DNA of 64,000 bases from CAZLMG01 sp964560765 (GTDB lineage Bacteria; Bdellovibrionota_B; Oligoflexia; Oligoflexales; CAZLMG01): the NCBI GenBank assembly GCA_964560765.1, contig CAZLMG010000005.1, positions 134,363 to 198,362 of the forward strand, in the 5' to 3' direction. The position numbers and the translations under genes were made by a program. Positions 41,561 through 49,890 of the stretch are shown in pieces. Under the pieces are notes generated by a model. It worked only from the letters and a program-made list of their open reading frames with translations. It searched no databases and was not told the DNA's origin. Position 1 is the stretch's first letter, and the number at the start of each line of letters is the position of its first letter.

Positions 41561-41782
41561 ATGATTGAGCAAATTAAGCAGATTATTGAGCAAGATATTA
41601 ATCCTTACCTTGAGTTACACCAAGGTGGCTGCGAACTCATTGATGTTGAAGATGGAATCGTAACGCTTCGACTCTTTGGCGGCTGTTCTGGATGCCCGTC
41701 CAGCCAGATAACTCTTTTCAATGGTATCGTTCCGATTTTAAAGGAAAAAATACCGGAAGTTCGGGACGTAGTCCTCGGCTAA
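41561..41782 (+). CDS. NifU C-terminal domain-like iron-sulfur scaffold
   Basis: A 73-residue single-domain protein of the NifU-like/NfuA C-terminal type, which carries or passes on [4Fe-4S] clusters. The CXXC is at C42 and C45 in FGGCSGCPSS, with the flanking DINPYLELHQGGCELIDV typical of the domain. No A-type or degenerate domain is fused. It stands alone with its own small upstream palindrome. Confidence 0.92.
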   Translation: MIEQIKQIIEQDINPYLELHQGGCELIDVEDGIVTLRLFGGCSGCPSSQITLFNGIVPILKEKIPEVRDVVLG

Positions 41783-41824
41783 CTCGCCGGACTATCAAGG
41801 AGAAAGGGAAAAACTCCGACGAGG

Positions 41825-41854
41825 CCTTCAGTTCACATAGGTCTTGACTGGAGG
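41825..41854 (+). promoter_or_regulatory. Hairpin over a ribosome binding site
   Basis: CCTTCAGT pairs with ACTGGAGG (seven Watson-Crick pairs and one G-U) over a 14-base loop. The right arm holds the GGAGG of the following gene. Confidence 0.4.
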
Positions 41855-41862
41855 GCTTGTCA

Positions 41863-42291
41863 TTGCGCCTGTTGAGTAACGCCTACTTCGCTGCTACCTT
41901 GTGTTTTAGTGCGGCTGTACTGCTTTCTCCTGTCGCACATTCCTTCTCGACGCATCCGGCGCCACCCAAGATCCAGCCTGATCATCGTCAAAGACTCGAG
42001 CCTGCGGCGGACGTTCCGATGGACCTCCAGAACGCAAAGGTTGTTGTAACAGATGACTTTTATGGGAAAAAATTGATTCAGGGCGAGGTCCCAGTCTATC
42101 GAATCAACCATCTACTTCAGCGCCTTCAGGCTGGCACTATCCCTGTCGGGACCGAAATTAAAGTTGATCGGATTAATCAGAAGAACGGCCGCATCTTCTA
42201 CGGATATTTCGTTGATGAAACCGTTGGTGGGCAGACGATTCAGTCGCTGCGCTGGGTTGATGGTCTGAATCTGAAATTTGTCTGGAACTAG
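41863..42291 (+). CDS. Exported protein of unknown function
   Basis: A 142-residue protein with a signal peptide (AYFAATLCFSAAVLLSPVAHS). The mature part has a proline-rich lead (THPAPPKIQPDH) and a small beta-rich domain (VVVTDDFYGKKLIQGEVPVYRI, given in part). TTG 41863 is chosen: GGAGG at 41850-41854 is too close to the other in-frame TTG at 41857. Its ribosome binding site sits in a hairpin. Function not recognised. Confidence 0.65.
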   Translation: MRLLSNAYFAATLCFSAAVLLSPVAHSFSTHPAPPKIQPDHRQRLEPAADVPMDLQNAKVVVTDDFYGKKLIQGEVPVYRINHLLQRLQAGTIPVGTEIKVDRINQKNGRIFYGYFVDETVGGQTIQSLRWVDGLNLKFVWN

Positions 42292-42466
42292 GCAAAACGT
42301 AAACTGTCATCCGCTTTGACCAACCTGTGTACAGAAAATCCCGACGAACGATACAAGATCATTACATATTTCGTGGCATGAGGGTTGCTCTTACTGGTCT
42401 GTGGTAGTTGCAGCCCCTTCGGTGCGACAGAGCTGATGTTGGACCTCCAGTTGTAGGTGTTGATTG

Positions 42467-42763
42467 ATGAACCCGAGCGCCAAACCCCTTTACGAGCATG
42501 GATTTGATGAAGAAACGCTGGCTGAATTGCGCGAGTTACGCCAATTGCGGCTGCACTTGGCTAGAGAGCAACTGGCTCGATTTCCAGACACGCTTGCGGA
42601 CATGGTACGGCGCGGTTTGATAGCCCCAGAGAATATAGAAGCGGATGCTCAGGAGCTCCGTGCCGAATTGGAAATGCGGGTGGAGACCATGGCCGTGCGC
42701 ATGCACGACGACGCGGGCGTCTACTTTGATGAAATTGAGTTTTACCTGGGCTTTACTCGTTAG
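42467..42763 (+). CDS. Small charged helical protein, unknown
   Basis: A 98-residue soluble protein rich in Glu, Arg and Leu (DEETLAELRELRQLRLHLAR, then ENIEADAQELRAELEMRVE), probably a helical bundle. No signal. ATG 42467 is preferred over TTG 42464, with AGGTG upstream. It ends in a four-base overlap with the convergent map gene. Function not recognised. Confidence 0.6.
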   Translation: MNPSAKPLYEHGFDEETLAELRELRQLRLHLAREQLARFPDTLADMVRRGLIAPENIEADAQELRAELEMRVETMAVRMHDDAGVYFDEIEFYLGFTR

Positions 42764-43518
42764 TCTGGAGAGGTAGTTAAGATTTCTACGGTGCCATCGC
42801 TGCAAATTGCGATGGTATGCTCAAACTGGGCGCTGAGTCCGCCGTCGATGGTGACTGCGGTCCAACCATCTTTCTTGATCTTCGATTTCCAATGACCCTC
42901 GTTAATCATGGGCTCTATAGTGAAGGTCATGCCTTCTGTGAGCCGGCTTCCCTTGCCAAACTCTCCATAATGCATAATCTGCGGATCTTCGTGAAATTCC
43001 CGCCCAATCCCGTGGCCAACAAACTCACGAACTACACTATAACCATGAGCTTCCGCGTGCTGCTGAATGGCTGCACCTATGTCGCCGATACGAGCGCCTG
43101 GTCGCACACGATCGATACCGCGCATCATGCAATCACGCGCGACCTCAACTAGTTTGCGGGCCTTTGCGGACACATCACCGACGAAAAAGGTCCGTGAAGT
43201 GTCGCCATGCCATCCGCCTAAGATCGTGGTGATGTCGACGTTGATAATATCGCCTTGCTTTAGGACTTCGCGCGAATCGGGAATTCCATGGCAGATGACA
43301 TTGTTTACCGACGTACAAATAGACTTGGGAAAGCCGCGATAATTCAATGGCGCTGGAATGGCCCCACGCTCCAAGATAAATGCGTGGCAAATATCATTAA
43401 GCTCTTGAGTACTCACGCCAGGCCGCACATGTTCTGCGATCATGTCGAGAACTGAACTCGCCAGCTTGCAGCTATCTCGAAGCTCTGAAATCTCACTATC
43501 AGACTTAAGTACAATCAC
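42760..43518 (-). CDS. map: Methionine aminopeptidase, type I
   Basis: It removes the initiator methionine, the step after peptide deformylase. The 252-residue protein shows the five metal ligands: the two Asp residues of VDITTILGGWHGDTSRTF, His in VGHGIGREFHEDP, Glu in FTIEPMI and Glu in FEHTIAI. ICHGIPD carries the substrate-side histidine. GTG 43518 gives the normal family N-terminus; a TTG at 43551 would run into the upstream gene. The 43524 gene ends just before this start, so they are likely co-transcribed. Confidence 0.95.
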   Translation of the reverse strand: MIVLKSDSEISELRDSCKLASSVLDMIAEHVRPGVSTQELNDICHAFILERGAIPAPLNYRGFPKSICTSVNNVICHGIPDSREVLKQGDIINVDITTILGGWHGDTSRTFFVGDVSAKARKLVEVARDCMMRGIDRVRPGARIGDIGAAIQQHAEAHGYSVVREFVGHGIGREFHEDPQIMHYGEFGKGSRLTEGMTFTIEPMINEGHWKSKIKKDGWTAVTIDGGLSAQFEHTIAICSDGTVEILTTSPD

Positions 43519-43523
43519 GATTT

Positions 43524-45041
43524 TCAACCACGAATAATCTTGGATAGCCAACGGGGGTCGCGGATGACGACGGGCCCGATCTGTTTCAGAGAGCCCTGAC
43601 TCGCCTCAAGGCAGACCATATGCTGCACAATTAGCGTCACGGGCTCGAGGTCTGCAAGTACTCCATGAATCCTTCTTAGTATAGCAAAATCCGGCTTCTG
43701 CCAGGTGAGGGACTCAGCATAAGAAAGGAGGAGAGGGTCCAGTTCACGGCTTGCTAGCGGAAAGAAAATGTCGCCAGGCTTTGATTTCTCCATGAAATCA
43801 GGTGCAAAATTCAGTCCTGGCCAAGGCAACTGAACCGTGGCTAGAGTGCCATCGGCGTCCTGATCGGCCTCCGCCCAAGGGGCAGTTTCCACATCAATTC
43901 CGGCACCTGCTAGGCTGTCTGCGATCACTTTCACGAGGGCATTTTCCAGAGTGCCATCGACGCGCAGCCGAATCTGCATCCGCTGGGCGGCTCCACTGTC
44001 ACCTCCAGAAAGGTTGGGGTGAAGTGCAGCCCATTGCTGACGTGCCGCCACGAGCTGGAATGGGGGAACTAGCGTCGACTTATTGTATCCCGGGTGGGCG
44101 CGCAGGATGGGGCCGGAAATCAAGTCGCCTAGGGAGGCAGAGCCGGTTCTGAGTAGCTCACCGCGAGGCAGCAGCTCGGTCATGATTCGCCGCTTCACTT
44201 TATCATTGACCACTCGGCTCTTCGGATTCCAGCTAATCAAGGAAACCAAAGGGAGATCGACACGTCGTTCACAGCGTGCTGGTTCGTCGCCCATTCGCAC
44301 CCAGGGGGTTCCGGAAAAGTCCGAGGGAGCGCGAAATTTAAGAGTTGGACCGGTGAATGGCGTTTTGGGGAGTTCCATTCCCGCGAAGTGCACCAATATC
44401 TGCTGGGGTCGCAACTTATCGGAAACTGCACTCAGGCTGGCCGAGGTGGCGGATCGATTCCAGCGATAGTCGCCCGCACATTCAGGACCAGTCTGGGTGC
44501 CCAGCGAAGGCAGGTGAAACGGCATACCGGCGATTACATATGGCCCAAATGAAGGCTTTGATTTCCAGGTGATTTGAGCATGGGTAAGTCCCGTGGCTGA
44601 CACAGCAAACTCAGGCAGGGCCCACGTGCCGCTGCTGTTCTGTGCGACGGCGACTGGCAACTGGGTCCTCAAAAAGTCAGCCAGGTCCAGCGAGGATACC
44701 GATGATCCATTCCACCAGCGAAGTCCTGGCTTCAGCTCGAAGCTCCATCTTGACTCGGTGGTTCGGTCGTCCACGGAAATGTTCTTCAGAAGAACGAGTT
44801 CATTCTGCTTGGTCAGCAAGTTCAGTTGTGTCAGTGGCGGGCATGCGAGGGTGCCAAATAGCGGATCATCGCCTAGATGAATAAACCCAGGTTCTGAAAG
44901 GGCATAATGAAAGGGGTATCCAAGGACTGCTAAGCTGTCCTTGGGGCTGCCAGCGGCGCCAGCGGGTGTCACGGTAGCAACAAATATGACCAGCCAAAAG
45001 CAGGTATGCCGCATATTTTGAAATCCTATAAATTCTTTCAT
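43524..45041 (-). CDS. Divergent peptide-binding-protein-like (SBP family 5) exported protein
   Basis: A 505-residue exported protein, with a signal peptide ending TPAGAAG. The segment SRWSFELKPGLRWWNGSSVSSLDLADFLR, here quoted only as WSFELKPGLRWWNGSS, is the hallmark of dipeptide/oligopeptide-binding proteins of ABC importers. The rest is strongly diverged. No permease or ATPase gene is nearby. It may bind a different ligand or act without a transporter. An in-frame ATG at 45014 also gives a signal peptide. It precedes map closely. Confidence 0.65.
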   Translation of the reverse strand: MKEFIGFQNMRHTCFWLVIFVATVTPAGAAGSPKDSLAVLGYPFHYALSEPGFIHLGDDPLFGTLACPPLTQLNLLTKQNELVLLKNISVDDRTTESRWSFELKPGLRWWNGSSVSSLDLADFLRTQLPVAVAQNSSGTWALPEFAVSATGLTHAQITWKSKPSFGPYVIAGMPFHLPSLGTQTGPECAGDYRWNRSATSASLSAVSDKLRPQQILVHFAGMELPKTPFTGPTLKFRAPSDFSGTPWVRMGDEPARCERRVDLPLVSLISWNPKSRVVNDKVKRRIMTELLPRGELLRTGSASLGDLISGPILRAHPGYNKSTLVPPFQLVAARQQWAALHPNLSGGDSGAAQRMQIRLRVDGTLENALVKVIADSLAGAGIDVETAPWAEADQDADGTLATVQLPWPGLNFAPDFMEKSKPGDIFFPLASRELDPLLLSYAESLTWQKPDFAILRRIHGVLADLEPVTLIVQHMVCLEASQGSLKQIGPVVIRDPRWLSKIIRG

Positions 45042-45127
45042 CGTGAGAATCCGCCGATCTGAATATATGGTACGCAGGGCAACTTGGGCCCCGCTCGGTT
45101 TTAATGGAATTGAGGTAAGTATAACTC

Positions 45128-46285
45128 TTGGATTTTGAAGTTGTCATCATAGGTCGTACAGTCGCTGGTTTATCGGCGGCGCTGCACTTGCAACGATTGG
45201 GTGTCAATAGGATTGCGATGGTCGGATTGCCTTCTGGGGATCTATCTGCGACTCTGGCCTCTGGCCTGATCTTGGGAGAGTTTTTCGACAATTTCACCCG
45301 TTTGTCGCACTCCCATAGCCTGGATCATGCCAAACAATTATGGAGATTCGCTCAAGACTCTTTTGCGAGCGTGGTCGATTTTATTCAGAGTCAGTCGCTT
45401 AATTTTGCGTTGGGCAACTTGGGCCGGGTGATCCTTACCCAGCATGAGTTTCTTGAGGCGACACGAGCATGCCAGGAGCTGTCGGCCATTGGCGTGTCAG
45501 CCGCCCTATTCGAACCTGGTGCGCCTGAAATTTTAGGTCGATTCGGCCGATTCGATGGCGAGATCCGAGCTGTGCAGATAGAAGACAGTCCGGCTGGCTT
45601 TGTTGAGCCAACGGCTTTTGGGCGTGCGCTTGACAATTTACATGGCGCCGTCGTTTACGACGTACGGGTCGTCGCCGCTGGGGAAGTCGCGCGTGGCATG
45701 CGTATGCAGCTTGAAACTGGTCAAGTCCTGAGCAGCGAGTTACTGGTCATAGCTGACGCCCAAGCCGCTATGAGTCTCCTTCCAGGGTGGACGGATATAC
45801 TGATTCCATATTCTGATCAGTGGTTGGAGTTGAAGTTCCCGGACCATGGTTTAGGTCAGGGGTCAGGACTCATTCTCAACCATGGTGCCGATTCTCTGGT
45901 GGCAACTGATAAAGACACCTTGCGAGTATGCGGCGGGCGAGTCCTGCGACGCCTCGCGGGAATTGGTGACGAGGTAGCGACCATCAACGAAAAGAGCACT
46001 TCCTATCTGGTAAAACAGCTCAATCTCCTTTGGGGCCTTCGTGATAAAGCGCACATTGAACGTGTAATCGCCCGTCGTGACATACGTCCCTGCGATGAAT
46101 TGCCGCTTATTGGCCCGATGTATGGCACGGATCGGATCCTGGTTGCGGGTGGATTCATGGGGCAAGAACTTACCTTCGGCTTTGCCGCTGGTAAGTGTTT
46201 GGCCGAGCTGATTGCAAAGGGAAGCTGTTCACAATTGCCTCGATGCCTATGGCCGGAGAGACAGAGGAGTTTACGTGAATCATAA
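45128..46285 (+). CDS. FAD-dependent oxidoreductase, unknown substrate
   Basis: A 385-residue flavoprotein with an N-terminal Rossmann fold (FEVVIIGRTVAGLSAALHL), whose loop is GRTVAG rather than GxGxxG. The C-terminal FAD-binding block is LPLIGPMYGTDRILVAGGFMGQELTFGFAAGK. This matches the D-amino-acid oxidase/glycine oxidase-like superfamily. The start is TTG 45128; the GAGG upstream is somewhat far. It overlaps yacG by 11 bases. The substrate is not indicated. Confidence 0.78.
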   Translation: MDFEVVIIGRTVAGLSAALHLQRLGVNRIAMVGLPSGDLSATLASGLILGEFFDNFTRLSHSHSLDHAKQLWRFAQDSFASVVDFIQSQSLNFALGNLGRVILTQHEFLEATRACQELSAIGVSAALFEPGAPEILGRFGRFDGEIRAVQIEDSPAGFVEPTAFGRALDNLHGAVVYDVRVVAAGEVARGMRMQLETGQVLSSELLVIADAQAAMSLLPGWTDILIPYSDQWLELKFPDHGLGQGSGLILNHGADSLVATDKDTLRVCGGRVLRRLAGIGDEVATINEKSTSYLVKQLNLLWGLRDKAHIERVIARRDIRPCDELPLIGPMYGTDRILVAGGFMGQELTFGFAAGKCLAELIAKGSCSQLPRCLWPERQRSLRES

Positions 46286-46499
46286 AGCCAAGAATCAGAA
46301 AACGATCATAGTGCGGTGCCCCACTTGTCGGCAATCAGTCAAATATGATCTAGAGAGCCCGTTTCGGCCGTTTTGTTCAGAACGCTGCCGCATTCAAGAC
46401 ACCGCAGCTTGGGCGGATGAGTGCTACCGCATCGCTGGTCCCCCCGCCGAGTCAGACGAGGGAACACCGGATAATCCAGAGGATGACTTTCTAGAGTGA
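46275..46499 (+). CDS. yacG: DNA gyrase inhibitor YacG-like zinc protein
   Basis: A 74-residue protein with the YacG zinc site: CPTC (C15, C18) and CSERC (C34, C38), with FRPFCSERCRIQDTAAWADE, the usual second half of this family. The tail is acidic (SDEGTPDNPEDDFLE). GTG 46275 is chosen with GAGGAG at 46264-46269. YacG of E. coli binds and inhibits gyrase; the role here is inferred. It overlaps the FAD gene start side and ends in a nine-base overlap with the convergent barrel gene. Confidence 0.85.
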   Translation: MNHKAKNQKTIIVRCPTCRQSVKYDLESPFRPFCSERCRIQDTAAWADECYRIAGPPAESDEGTPDNPEDDFLE

Positions 46500-47723
46500 G
46501 TACAAAGCCGATACTTGGAATAAAGTATCAGCGGTAGCGTCGCCCGTGGCAAAAAATGGGCCGTTATGGATGAATTGCTTTTGAAAGCGCGCGTCGATGC
46601 GCATCGGTGCAGCATCGTAGTACATTCCCAGAGACCACAAGTTATCATCCGCAGTAGCAGTTACTGAAGACACATCTTTTGTTTCATTGATCTTGTCATT
46701 GTTGGTGACTTGGCCGTAAAGGCTATACGTCATGGAGCCCATAGCGCCAAACGACTCAGTCAAAAGCGCTTCAAGACCAACCTTGAGATCTAGGCCGATG
46801 GCGCTACGCTCTACATTCTTATCGCTCGCGATGTAGCTGGGGGTGCCGCCTGCGATGACAGGCCCCTTGCTGGACAAATAGCTGAACTCCATGCCGGCAA
46901 TTATCAGGCTCTTTTCCACCGGAACCAGCATAATGCCGCCGTGCCCCTCCACAACCATCTCGGTAAATTTACCAGATTCCGTGGTCGCTCCTGCTTTGGT
47001 TTTGGCTTCGGGTGTACGAAATCCAAGCGCTGCACCGTAGTAAGAGCGAAACGCATCGTCTTCGCGGCTGATCTGGCGGTAGTGGGCTTCGAGAGAGATT
47101 CCGTTGGTGTAGCTGCTTTCTGTCTTCGTTCCCCCGGTCTCGCTTGTAGACCCAAGATTTCCCATAACGCCAAGTTTTACGCCGATATCCATACGCCCGC
47201 TGTTGCTGCGAGTTGTGTATCCGCCCTTAAGATCCACTTGTGTGGCGCTGTTTTCTGTTTCCGTTGTGCCATCGTCAGTCTTGTCCGAAAAGCCGGCGAA
47301 TGCCAACCCAGCACCCCAACCGCTACCCTTCTCGGAACGGTCCGCATAATAGAACTCAACAGGCTTTTGCGGTAGCGGAAACACGTCGCTACCGTTTGCC
47401 GAGGCTACGTATTCAGAGGCCAGGCCATCCGAAAAAATCCCCGAGTTACTCAAGAGGGCCTCGTCGCGGCTGACAATGATGCCTAGAGCGGAACGGCCTC
47501 GCTTGCCGATCAAACCGCCGTAGGCGCCAGCGCTTGCGGCAGCGCCGTTGCCCAACTCAATAATTGCCGACGAAAACTCAGGGAGAATGGCGGGAAAGCG
47601 ATAGACGTTTGTATTGTCTCGGAGAGCAATATGGTCGCCAAGGGCGCTTCGCCGCGACTCGGTCGCTTGTGCAATTGTTGGAACAGCTAATGTGGTCAGC
47701 AATACAACGCAACGGACATGCAT
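46491..47723 (-). CDS. Probable outer-membrane beta-barrel protein
   Basis: A 410-residue protein with a signal peptide ending AQATE. The mature chain shows alternating strands rich in Gly, Tyr and small residues (TQVDLKGGYTTRSNSGRMDIGVKLG, given in part). It ends with an aromatic-Ser-Leu (ALYSL), close to the C-terminal signature of barrel proteins. The N-terminal part has repeated Gly/Ala segments (GNGAAASAGAYGGLIGKRG). GAGGAG precedes the ATG at 47723; an upstream in-frame start would add residues before the signal. Exact function unknown. Confidence 0.7.
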   Translation of the reverse strand: MHVRCVVLLTTLAVPTIAQATESRRSALGDHIALRDNTNVYRFPAILPEFSSAIIELGNGAAASAGAYGGLIGKRGRSALGIIVSRDEALLSNSGIFSDGLASEYVASANGSDVFPLPQKPVEFYYADRSEKGSGWGAGLAFAGFSDKTDDGTTETENSATQVDLKGGYTTRSNSGRMDIGVKLGVMGNLGSTSETGGTKTESSYTNGISLEAHYRQISREDDAFRSYYGAALGFRTPEAKTKAGATTESGKFTEMVVEGHGGIMLVPVEKSLIIAGMEFSYLSSKGPVIAGGTPSYIASDKNVERSAIGLDLKVGLEALLTESFGAMGSMTYSLYGQVTNNDKINETKDVSSVTATADDNLWSLGMYYDAAPMRIDARFQKQFIHNGPFFATGDATADTLFQVSALYSL

Positions 47724-47812
47724 GAAAAGGCTCCTCGTGCTAGAAAATACTGAGCCTTGGTTATGACCCATCTAGCAGTACAAGCCAACAGCGAACTGAT
47801 AGGTGAAAGTAA

Positions 47813-48796
47813 CTACACATCGATGTCATGCAAGAAATATGCATTGGGCAGGCCGTCGATCAGGACTGCGATGATTGCGTTGCGACCAATCAGCTTGCCA
47901 ACATGCTGCCCCGGCTTTATGGGGATGGCAAAGCTGTTAACTTTCTTGCGCGCGATGTCATATCGCTCAAGCAATCCATCGTGGAATAGATAGTAGTGCG
48001 CCTGCTGTGTGATATGCATGGCCACGATCCGGCGCTGGCCCTGGGCGGGAATTGCCTGAATGAGTTTGCCATCTGGTGAGAATCGCAGAACGGCCTGCTG
48101 CGTCCGTGCAAAAATCGACTCTTGTGTGGACTGCACATCTTCAAAGTTGCTAGTTGCTTTGTGAACGAGTTGTACCTTGCTCTTGGGATCTTTAAGATCC
48201 ATTTTCGCAAGATAGCGGCCACGGGTGAACCATATGAACTCACTCTTGCCATCATGAATGCTAGCTCTCTCTGCGTTGATCAGCGGTGCAACATGGCTTG
48301 TCATCATCTTAGCGCCAGAACTCTCAAGAACGAGAATTCCGTCTTGATGTAACCACTGTGGCATTCCATCGGTGAGGTTGAAGCCAAGTGAGCGACCGGT
48401 GCCTTGCACCGGGTGAGCAAAGCGCAAGACCTTTGCCGGATTAAAATTCACACGAAATAGCCAACGATTCGAGGCCGCTAATAGCGAGCTGCCTTGAGCT
48501 CCGAGGCTTTGAAGTGAGTCACTTGCATTCTCCACGAGAGCCAGCTTTTGCATTTGACTGGTAATGAGAGACCAGCGCCAAATAGCTTTTCTGCCAGCGA
48601 TCCAAAGCCCATTGTCTGTGTCCAGAATGATGTCGTTGGCAGGCAGGTCGGTGCTGACTTCCGACTGCTGAAATCCGCGCAGAGTGATGCGTCGGGCAGG
48701 AGAAAGATCCTGAGCAACCGAGGTTTCGGACGCGGATACGACGCACGCAGTCAGGATGGCTGCAAAGCAGGCAAAACTTCGTAGGCGAACTCGCAT
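47813..48796 (-). CDS. Exported protein, possibly beta-propeller, unknown
   Basis: A 327-residue protein with a signal peptide (FACFAAILTACVVSASE). The mature part has repeated strand-rich units such as DNGLWIAGRKAIWRWSL, GSSLLAASNRWLFRVNF and KSEFIWFTRGRYLAKMDL. These resemble the blades of sensor propellers. No enzyme motif. ATG 48796 is chosen for AGGAG eight bases upstream. It lies between holA and the barrel gene on the same strand, which may mean a shared envelope role. Confidence 0.65.
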   Translation of the reverse strand: MRVRLRSFACFAAILTACVVSASETSVAQDLSPARRITLRGFQQSEVSTDLPANDIILDTDNGLWIAGRKAIWRWSLITSQMQKLALVENASDSLQSLGAQGSSLLAASNRWLFRVNFNPAKVLRFAHPVQGTGRSLGFNLTDGMPQWLHQDGILVLESSGAKMMTSHVAPLINAERASIHDGKSEFIWFTRGRYLAKMDLKDPKSKVQLVHKATSNFEDVQSTQESIFARTQQAVLRFSPDGKLIQAIPAQGQRRIVAMHITQQAHYYLFHDGLLERYDIARKKVNSFAIPIKPGQHVGKLIGRNAIIAVLIDGLPNAYFLHDIDV

Positions 48797-48837
48797 ATTG
48801 AGAGCTCCTGACATGCGATTTGAGTCTGGGTCACGTA

Positions 48838-49890
48838 CTATGGGTGACTAATACTATGTTCGATGGAATGCGCCAAATCTGCAAGGACCTGACACAGGAT
48901 CAGATCCTTGGAAACTGGCGAAGACTTAAGAGTTAAGTCTGCATTTCTAACGGATTGCAGCATATCTTGATAAGGTTGCGCGGACATTCTCCGCAGCGAT
49001 TTAGCGTATTTCTCGGCGACAAAAGGTGGAAGCCCAGTGGCTTGGGCGAAGTCTCTTGGGGAAACGCACTTAGGCGCTTCTGCAATCGTTAAGATTGCAT
49101 GTCGCGCGTGCCGTGCGAGAATGGCATTGATGCCAATCGGGCTCTCGCCGCGGTCCATGAGCTGGTTAATGACCGCTGATGCGGCCGAGAACTTGCGCTC
49201 AAGCAGCAAATTATCCAGAGCAAAAATATCCTCCTCGCGCAGAACTCCGAGCAATGGCGCTATCTCGTTGGCGTCGATAGTTTGCGAACGTGCGCTAAAG
49301 ATCAGCGCCAGCTTCTCAACTTCGTTACTCAGTTTTGACAAATCCGAACCTGTATAATCGATCAAGGTCTGGATCGCATCTTCTGACAGGGTAAGGTTTT
49401 GCCTTTTGGCAATCGCGCGAATGAATCTTGGGAGTTCCTTGAGACTTGGACCAAAACAAAGCAGGCTCTTTCCGTGCAGTCGAGTCACTTCGCGAGTCAG
49501 TTTTGCAGGCGCAGACGCGGCGGTGTACGCGATGACAAAGATGGTAGGGCTGTTCGCGAGGTCGAGAGTGTCCGCAAGGAAACGCTCTAAATCAGACTTT
49601 TTCTCGGAACGACGCAGGAGCATGATTGAGTTAGAATCAAAGAGAGATCGACACTCTGTATGGCTCGTCAGTTGTTCGTAGTTGGTATTGGCGGCATCAT
49701 CCGATTCATGGGGGCAAGAAAGTCTAGCTGCCCACGCCGTTACCAGTGTTGAGGCGGTCCTGTTGACGAGGTAGTCGTCGGGACCAGTAACCAGAAAAAG
49801 GCGAGCCGCCAAAGAATCTGGGGTGTTCGCAACCCATTCGCTGAGTGACTTCACGTATTGTTCGTAGCGGCTAGGTCCGTAGTGGTTCAT
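48838..49890 (-). CDS. holA: DNA polymerase III delta subunit
   Basis: The clamp-loader subunit that opens the sliding clamp. The 350-residue protein shows the HolA pattern: FLVTGPDDYLVNRTASTL at the start, a central Rossmann-like domain with no working P-loop, then ALIFSARSQTIDANEI, a conserved DIFALDNLLLERKF and GINAILARHARHAIL near the end. This is a diverged but complete protein. Its ATG overlaps the ppx stop by four bases. Confidence 0.85.
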   Translation of the reverse strand: MNHYGPSRYEQYVKSLSEWVANTPDSLAARLFLVTGPDDYLVNRTASTLVTAWAARLSCPHESDDAANTNYEQLTSHTECRSLFDSNSIMLLRRSEKKSDLERFLADTLDLANSPTIFVIAYTAASAPAKLTREVTRLHGKSLLCFGPSLKELPRFIRAIAKRQNLTLSEDAIQTLIDYTGSDLSKLSNEVEKLALIFSARSQTIDANEIAPLLGVLREEDIFALDNLLLERKFSAASAVINQLMDRGESPIGINAILARHARHAILTIAEAPKCVSPRDFAQATGLPPFVAEKYAKSLRRMSAQPYQDMLQSVRNADLTLKSSPVSKDLILCQVLADLAHSIEHSISHP

